Translations under genes and position numbers: made by a program
Notes under the pieces: generated by a model
Told to the model about the DNA's origin: nothing
Seen by the model: only the letters and a program-made list of their open reading frames with translations
Database searches by the model: none
Shown: positions 37,950 to 40,736 of the stretch, in pieces
Numbering within the stretch: position 1 is the first letter of the stretch
Layout: every line of letters begins with the position of its first letter
Virus record (IMG/VR): IMGVR_UViG_3300027608_000068
Span: 1-40,736 of that record
Reading direction: 5' to 3' (one strand)
DNA length: 40,736 nucleotides
Source: a virus

Positions 37950-38369
37950 ATGTATCAATATTCTTGTAAAATTAATAAAGTGATTGACGGCGATACTGTT
38001 GAGATCGACCTCGACCTCGGATTCAATATTGTGCTTGCTGGCCAACGAGTCAGAATGGTCGGAGTAGACACCCCCGAGTCTCGTACTGCTGATAAAGAAG
38101 AAAAGGCTCGAGGCCTTCTGTCAAAGAAGAAACTTGCTGAAAAACTTCCAGCTGGTTCCTATCAAAAGATCAATACTCAGAAACCCGGAGCGAATGACGA
38201 TAAGTTCGGCCGGATTCTTGGCATCTTCATCCTGGAAGATGGAACAAATGTCAATGAATGGCTCATCGAGAACAATTACGCGGTAAAGTATCTCGGCGAG
38301 AACAAAGAACTAGTTCAAGAAGCCCATGCAGCAAATAAGAAAATTCTTATTCGCCGTGGCGAACTTTAA
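37950..38369 (+). CDS. Staphylococcal-nuclease-type (TNase) nuclease
   Basis: The 139-aa protein has the SNase core: KVIDGDTVEIDLDLGF with IDGDT at 12-16, VRMVGVDTPESR with Arg35, Asp40, Thr41 and Glu43, and DKFGRILGIF with Arg88. These match the catalytic Arg35, Asp40, Glu43 and Arg87 of the type enzyme almost number for number. It should cut DNA and RNA in a Ca-dependent way. No signal peptide is present, so it acts in the cytoplasm or is packaged. Late promoter timing makes host-DNA breakdown less obvious, and it may trim DNA during packaging or attack superinfecting DNA. Confidence 0.9.
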   Translation: MYQYSCKINKVIDGDTVEIDLDLGFNIVLAGQRVRMVGVDTPESRTADKEEKARGLLSKKKLAEKLPAGSYQKINTQKPGANDDKFGRILGIFILEDGTNVNEWLIENNYAVKYLGENKELVQEAHAANKKILIRRGEL

Positions 38370-38372
38370 ATC

Positions 38373-38621
38373 TTAGTAACCCACAGATACCATGCGGCAA
38401 GATGTCGCAGCGGTAATTGTAGAGAGAGGTGACTTTTCAAGATAGAGGACTTCACCCGGAGCAATCGTCACTGTTGTCGTTGCGGCAGCCGCAGTTGTCA
38501 CAGTGAGAAGTACCGCGGTGCCATTGTTATTATAGACACGTACGAGCGAAGCGGATCCGACGGTTGATGCCGTTGAAACTGCAGCATCTGTTCCTTGAAG
38601 ATTGAGAATTGGTGAAATCAT
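38373..38621 (-). CDS. Small late protein, probably virion-associated
   Basis: The 82-aa product is Ala/Thr/Val-rich and beta-type: MISPILNLQGTDAAVSTAST, VRVYNNNGTAVLLTVTTAAA then TVTIAPGEVLYLEKSPLSTI. Similar short proteins that present a single beta-sandwich-like unit occur in marine phages as I recall, sometimes as head-decoration proteins. A TATAAATA box 24 nt upstream supports late expression. No family name can be given. Confidence 0.65.
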   Translation of the reverse strand: MISPILNLQGTDAAVSTASTVGSASLVRVYNNNGTAVLLTVTTAAAATTTVTIAPGEVLYLEKSPLSTITAATSCRMVSVGY

Positions 38622-38645
38622 TGAATTTTAGATTGAGGTGTAGTC

Positions 38646-38653
38646 TATTTATA
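38646..38653 (-). promoter_or_regulatory. Late promoter beside tRNA-Glu
   Basis: Minus-strand TATAAATA, 24 nt before the ATG at 38621 and 4 nt past the tRNA-Glu 3' end. Confidence 0.7.
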
Positions 38654-38657
38654 TGAA

Positions 38658-38732
38658 TGGTACCGCTACGGGAAATCGAATCCCGATTAACGAAATGAAA
38701 ATCCGTTGTCCTAGCCGTTAGACGATAGCGGC
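38658..38732 (-). tRNA. tRNA-Glu (TTC)
   Basis: The 75-nt gene includes encoded CCA. The acceptor is GCCGCTA/TAGCGGT, the anticodon loop is TTTTCAT (TTC), and the T arm is CGGGATTCGATTCCCG. It reads GAA and GAG. Confidence 0.93.
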
Positions 38733-38737
38733 AAAAT

Positions 38738-38825
38738 TGGCGGAAGGGGAGGGATTCGAACCCCCGGTACCTTTCGGCACGTCAGTTTTCAAGACTGAAG
38801 CTATAAACCACTCTGCCACCCTTCC
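38738..38825 (-). tRNA. tRNA-Ser (TGA)
   Basis: The 88-nt class II tRNA has a long variable arm (TGCCGAAAGGTA type), acceptor GGAAGGG/CCCTTCC, G73 and encoded CCA. The anticodon loop is CTTGAAA (TGA). It is 5 nt from tRNA-Glu, so the two are likely one transcript. Confidence 0.94.
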
Positions 38826-38832
38826 AAATAAA

Positions 38833-39063
38833 TTAGCCGTCGTTTCCGATTGCGGCCACGGGGCATCCTTCCAATGCCTCCATGCACATCAACACTCCAG
38901 CCTCTGTTGTGGGCTGAGTATGAACATAGGAGAACCCACCGTCTTCTTCACGAGTAAAGAAGTCAGGAGCAGTCTCTCGGCAAAGGTCACAGTCGATACA
39001 CTGAGTATCAACGTAGAACTTTCCTAATGCATTTTGTGAATATCTATCTGTAGGATTTGCCAT
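38833..39063 (-). CDS. 4Fe-4S ferredoxin
   Basis: The 76-aa protein holds Cys22-x2-Cys25-x2-Cys28 ([20 protein letters not shown]) and Cys67-Pro ([10 protein letters not shown]), the ligand set of a single [4Fe-4S] cluster. Cys60 is an extra cysteine. It is cytoplasmic and acidic. It differs from the plant-type 2Fe-2S ferredoxins of cyanophages and, as I recall, resembles bacterial ferredoxins of the [14 protein letters not shown] type seen in Verrucomicrobiota. It may support reductase chemistry during nucleotide synthesis or radical enzymes. It lies between tRNA-Ser and tRNA-Asn, alone in its cluster. Confidence 0.9.
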   Translation of the reverse strand: MANPTDRYSQNALGKFYVDTQCIDCDLCRETAPDFFTREEDGGFSYVHTQPTTEAGVLMCMEALEGCPVAAIGNDG

Positions 39064-39073
39064 AAATTTAAAT

Positions 39074-39148
39074 TGGCTGCCCGAGCTGGGATCGAACCAG
39101 CGGCCAAGTGATTAACAGTCACCTGCTCTACCACTGAGCTACCAGGCA
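39074..39148 (-). tRNA. tRNA-Asn (GTT)
   Basis: The 75-nt gene includes encoded CCA. The acceptor is TGCCTGG/TCGGGCA with G73, the anticodon loop is CTGTTAA (GTT), and the T arm is GCTGGTTCGATCCCAGC. Confidence 0.92.
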
Positions 39149-39197
39149 ACTAAATGCCGCTTTTTTGCTATGTGCTGGCGGACGTGTAAACTAAATG

Positions 39198-39332
39198 TTA
39201 TTTCTTTGCTTTGAGATCAGCAACTTTAGACTGAACGGCTTCGACTGCGGCGGCAACCTTTGCTGCGTTTTTACGAGCAACAAGAAGACCAGCGACGAAA
39301 CCAACGATGAGGGCGAGGAGTAATGAGAACAT
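39198..39332 (-). CDS. 44-aa membrane-anchored helical protein
   Basis: ATG 39332 to TAA 39198. Residues 1-19 form a Gly-containing TM helix (MFSLLLALIVGFVAGLLVAR) and the rest is an Ala/Lys-rich helix (KNAAKVAAAVEAVQSKVADL). Small proteins of this form recur in marine myoviruses, with function unknown. It lies between tRNA-Asn and a strong hairpin. Confidence 0.65.
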   Translation of the reverse strand: MFSLLLALIVGFVAGLLVARKNAAKVAAAVEAVQSKVADLKAKK

Positions 39333-39379
39333 GTGTTTATTGAGTTGAGGTTATCTGTACGTATCTATATATGGGAAAG

Positions 39380-39409
39380 GAGGAGCTGGACATTGTGATC
39401 CAGCTCCTC
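39380..39409. terminator. Strong 11-bp hairpin
   Basis: GAGGAGCTGGA pairs perfectly with TCCAGCTCCTC around an 8-nt loop. The following tracts are only modestly T-rich (CTTTCCC on the minus strand, GATTTGTTATTT on the plus strand). It probably ends the leftward 79-aa gene transcript or stabilises its 3' end. Confidence 0.55.
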
Positions 39410-39439
39410 GATTTGTTATTTAGCAGCTATTGCTGACAA

Positions 39440-39679
39440 TTACTGCTTGTTTTCTATGAAGCTATAGAAGCTAGCTGCAAGTGCAAGAGCTTCCTCCTGC
39501 CGATTATCCGGCGGGAGTTCGTATGTGTATTTGCTTCCTGTTTTCACGGCTTCAAATTCCGCGGTCATGCGGATTTGCTCGAGACTCGTATGATAGCGAT
39601 TTTCAGCCAAACCGAGTCCCATTTGAAGTACCTCGAGACGAATCTCGTAGGCGTTTTTACCTGTTGTGTCTTTGCTCAT
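39440..39679 (-). CDS. Hypothetical small protein
   Basis: I use the ATG at 39679 (79 aa, MSKDTTGKNAYEIRLEVLQM). The frame extends upstream to 39781, but there it runs into tRNA-Thr. The body is helical (GLAENRYHTSLEQIRMTAEF) with a C-terminal helix EEALALAASFYSFIENKQ. No family is recognised. The leader has an ACACACACA tract and no SD motif. Confidence 0.65.
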   Translation of the reverse strand: MSKDTTGKNAYEIRLEVLQMGLGLAENRYHTSLEQIRMTAEFEAVKTGSKYTYELPPDNRQEEALALAASFYSFIENKQ

Positions 39680-39718
39680 TGTGTGTGTTTCCTTATACCG
39701 TGTTATGTGTGTGAATCC

Positions 39719-39743
39719 CAGAAGACTCACGGTCTGTCTTCTG
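39719..39743 (-). other. Hairpin after tRNA-Thr
   Basis: CAGAAGAC/GTCTTCTG, 8 bp with a 9-nt loop, starts 5 nt past the tRNA-Thr CCA. No U run follows, so it is more likely a processing or leader structure than a terminator. Confidence 0.5.
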
Positions 39744-39748
39744 AAAAG

Positions 39749-39824
39749 TGGAGCCTCCGGACGGATTTGAACCGACGACATCCAGTTTACAAAACTGGCG
39801 CTCTACCAACTGAGCTACAGAGGC
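39749..39824 (-). tRNA. tRNA-Thr (TGT)
   Basis: The 76-nt gene includes encoded CCA. The acceptor is GCCTCTG/CGGAGGC with U73, the anticodon stem is CCAGT/ACTGG with loop TTTGTAA (TGT), and the T arm has GGTTCAAATCC. Confidence 0.93.
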
Positions 39825-39836
39825 GAATTAAATTTC

Positions 39837-39941
39837 GCGGTAATAAGATTGTGCCGACCGGCGGTATGATCTGCGAAGATCACAGTGCACTTGTTATTTG
39901 TTTAAAAGAGGCGCTACCTCAATGACAGCTCTTATTACCGC
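39837..39941 (-). ncRNA. Candidate structured RNA between tmRNA and tRNA-Thr
   Basis: A perfect 12-bp stem, GCGGTAATAAGA with TCTTATTACCGC (39837-39848 and 39930-39941), closes an 81-nt interior. Inside are GAGG/CCTC (39908-39911 with 39917-39920), GTGC/GCAC (39851-39854 with 39887-39890) and TGATCT/AGATCA with a 4-nt loop (39867-39872 with 39877-39882). This is a multi-branched fold. The minus strand is assumed because the tmRNA and tRNA beside it are on that strand. I do not recognise the family. Confidence 0.5.
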
Positions 39942-39969
39942 TGGTCTTCTCCTTAAGGAGGTTAGACCA
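39942..39969 (-). other. Hairpin after the tmRNA 3' end
   Basis: TGGTCT/AGACCA (6 bp) and an inner CTCC/GGAG with TTAA loop. It starts 10 nt past the tmRNA CCA and lacks a U run. A 3'-processing signal is likely. Confidence 0.45.
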
Positions 39970-39979
39970 AAATGTAAAT

Positions 39980-40337
39980 TGGTGGAGGTGAGGGAAGTTG
40001 CATCCCTGTGTTCCGAAACTTTCCTCGCAATCACTACAGGTTTAGTATTGTGTGATACGATGGGCTCATTACAATACATCAGAGCACGTCGTTCAAGACA
40101 GTGATTCTAAATGTTCTACAATCTTGAGTCTGGAACATTCGAACTCGCAAGATGACGGAATCTTTCCTCAGCGAGTATCAAGAGGATTCCGACGTCTCAC
40201 TACTGTTTAGGCAGCGAGAGCATATTCAGCATTGAAGTTGCCGATTACTGTTTTTGCATGCACTTTTAAGGTTGTGACATACTTTTAACCACCTGCGATT
40301 TTGAAGTCTGCTCCAGAGTCGAATCTAGAACACCCCC
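39980..40337 (-). ncRNA. ssrA: Transfer-messenger RNA (tmRNA), one-piece
   Basis: The 358-nt gene has all parts of a tmRNA. The 5' end GGGGGTG pairs with the 3' CACCTCC, followed by A and CCA. The conserved TTCTAGATTCGAC lies next to the 5' acceptor strand. A T arm, AGGGA/TCCCT with loop TGCAACT, precedes the 3' acceptor strand. The tag ORF reads AKTVIGNFNAEYALAA and stop, starting at a GCA resume codon about 40263 and ending about 40212, and EYALAA is a typical ssrA degron end. A long helix (AATC-GCAGG with CCTGT-AGT-GATT) joins both halves. It should rescue stalled ribosomes during infection. It has its own early promoter. Confidence 0.95.
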
Positions 40338-40360
40338 ATATGTAAAAGAACTAAGTAGCA

Positions 40361-40390
40361 ATACTATACTACTTATATGTAAATGTAAAC
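40361..40390 (-). promoter_or_regulatory. Early promoter for tmRNA
   Basis: The -35 GTTTAC is at 40385-40390 and a TAGTAT -10 at 40361-40366 (18-nt spacing). Predicted initiation is about 17 nt before the mature tmRNA 5' end. Confidence 0.7.
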
Positions 40391-40405
40391 AACAAAGTGC
40401 AACAC

Positions 40406-40630
40406 TTATCCGCGAAAGCCATATTTCTTAATGCCCGAGCGATGGCCCGGAAGAGCCATGTATTGCTTTGCATTCTTAAAACTAGAGCCGGAAAGAACCT
40501 GACAGGATCCACCCGTCTTATGATCCCAGACCATAACACCGAATCGATTCAGTTCCTTCTCTCTGAGAGGCTCAGAAGGAAGAAGCCCCAGAGCCTGAAG
40601 CCTCAGAGTTTGTTCCGTTTGAGTGTACAT
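40406..40630 (-). CDS. Hypothetical small protein
   Basis: The 74-aa product contains QTLRLQALGLLPSEPLREKE, LNRFGVMVWDHKTGGSCQVL and KQYMALPGHRSGIKKYGFRG. It is basic at the C terminus. No family is recognised. The ATG overlaps the stop of the gene at the window edge (TAATG), so the two are coupled. It ends 16 bp before the tmRNA promoter. Confidence 0.65.
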   Translation of the reverse strand: MYTQTEQTLRLQALGLLPSEPLREKELNRFGVMVWDHKTGGSCQVLSGSSFKNAKQYMALPGHRSGIKKYGFRG

Positions 40631-40736
40631 TATTGGAAAGACTTTGAAACCTTATAGACGTAGACGTCATATCGAACCGCATCCGCAAGACGGATGTATG
40701 AGTATGAGCTTAGGGTGAAAAGTCCTGGTTTCTTAT
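40630..40736 (-). CDS. C-terminal end of a gene cut by the window edge
   Basis: The minus-strand frame is open from the window edge to TAA 40630-40632. The visible 34 residues (KKPGLFTLSSYSYIRLADAV, then RYDVYVYKVSKSFQ) are basic and beta-like. The TAATG overlap with the next gene supports it as real. The identity cannot be told from this part. Confidence 0.6.
   Translation of the reverse strand, partial: KKPGLFTLSSYSYIRLADAVRYDVYVYKVSKSFQ

Noticed and set aside
39185-39190. GTTTAC -35-like box after the 44-aa gene
   Set aside because: No acceptable -10 lies 16-18 nt downstream on the minus strand.
39894-40104. ORFs of 61 and 68 codons over the tmRNA 3' half and the adjacent structured region
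   Set aside because: The region is explained by tmRNA pairing and by the 12-bp closing stem. The ORFs overlap each other in opposite directions.
1-40736. Integrase, attachment sites, transposases or insertion sequences
   Set aside because: None was seen. The tRNA cluster has no flanking direct repeats suggestive of att sites, and all genes fit a lytic T4-like phage.

Overview
The window is part of a T4-superfamily myovirus (tailed phage) genome, most like the marine and freshwater T4-like phages of cyanobacteria and SAR11-type bacteria. The evidence is direct: a T4-style baseplate module (homologues of gp5, gp6, gp8, gp25, gp27, gp48, gp53), head and tail genes (gp4, gp26, gp29), replication and late-transcription genes (gp32, gp59, gp33), T4 late promoters (TATAAATA) and T4-like early promoters (GTTTAC-17-TANNAT). 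The host must be Gram-negative, because the phage encodes an outer-membrane lipoprotein pore, an outer-membrane beta barrel and a spanin-like lipoprotein. The ferredoxin and the tmRNA tag ending EYALAA argue against a cyanobacterial host, but the host cannot be named from this sequence.

Layout. 1-14490 (minus): baseplate and tail-cap genes. 14513-19071 (plus): gp4, a probable DNA-end protector, a tube-fold protein, gp26 with a short frame -1 partner ORF, and the tape measure, ending in a bidirectional terminator. 19130-24642 (minus): gp32, gp59, a conserved unknown, gp33, several unknowns, a secreted transglycosylase and small early genes. 24729-30905 (minus): a tightly packed nine-gene operon of four small genes, CsgF, CsgG, a curlin-like subunit, a FecR protein and a CHASE2 adenylyl cyclase. 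30978-32762: a beta-helix protein and a spanin-like lipoprotein under divergent late promoters. 32759-36358 (minus): ATP-dependent DNA ligase and many small early genes. 36438-40736: seven tRNAs (Ala, Met, Gly, Glu, Ser, Asn, Thr), a complete one-piece tmRNA, two candidate structured RNAs, an outer-membrane barrel, an SNase-type nuclease, a 4Fe-4S ferredoxin and small ORFs.

How the parts fit. The most remarkable block is the 24.7-30.9 kb operon. It combines a curli (type VIII) secretion pore and its surface factor, a secreted amyloid-like substrate, a periplasmic FecR-domain protein and a membrane sensor that should make cAMP. With the neighbouring late-expressed lipoprotein, the beta helix and the outer-membrane barrel, it suggests that the phage remodels the infected cell's envelope and signalling. 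A second theme is expression. Many early and late promoters place the -10 element only 6-8 nt from the start codon, so many mRNAs should be leaderless or nearly so. The phage also carries its own tmRNA and tRNAs. A 60-70 bp promoter module recurs upstream of at least four small genes.
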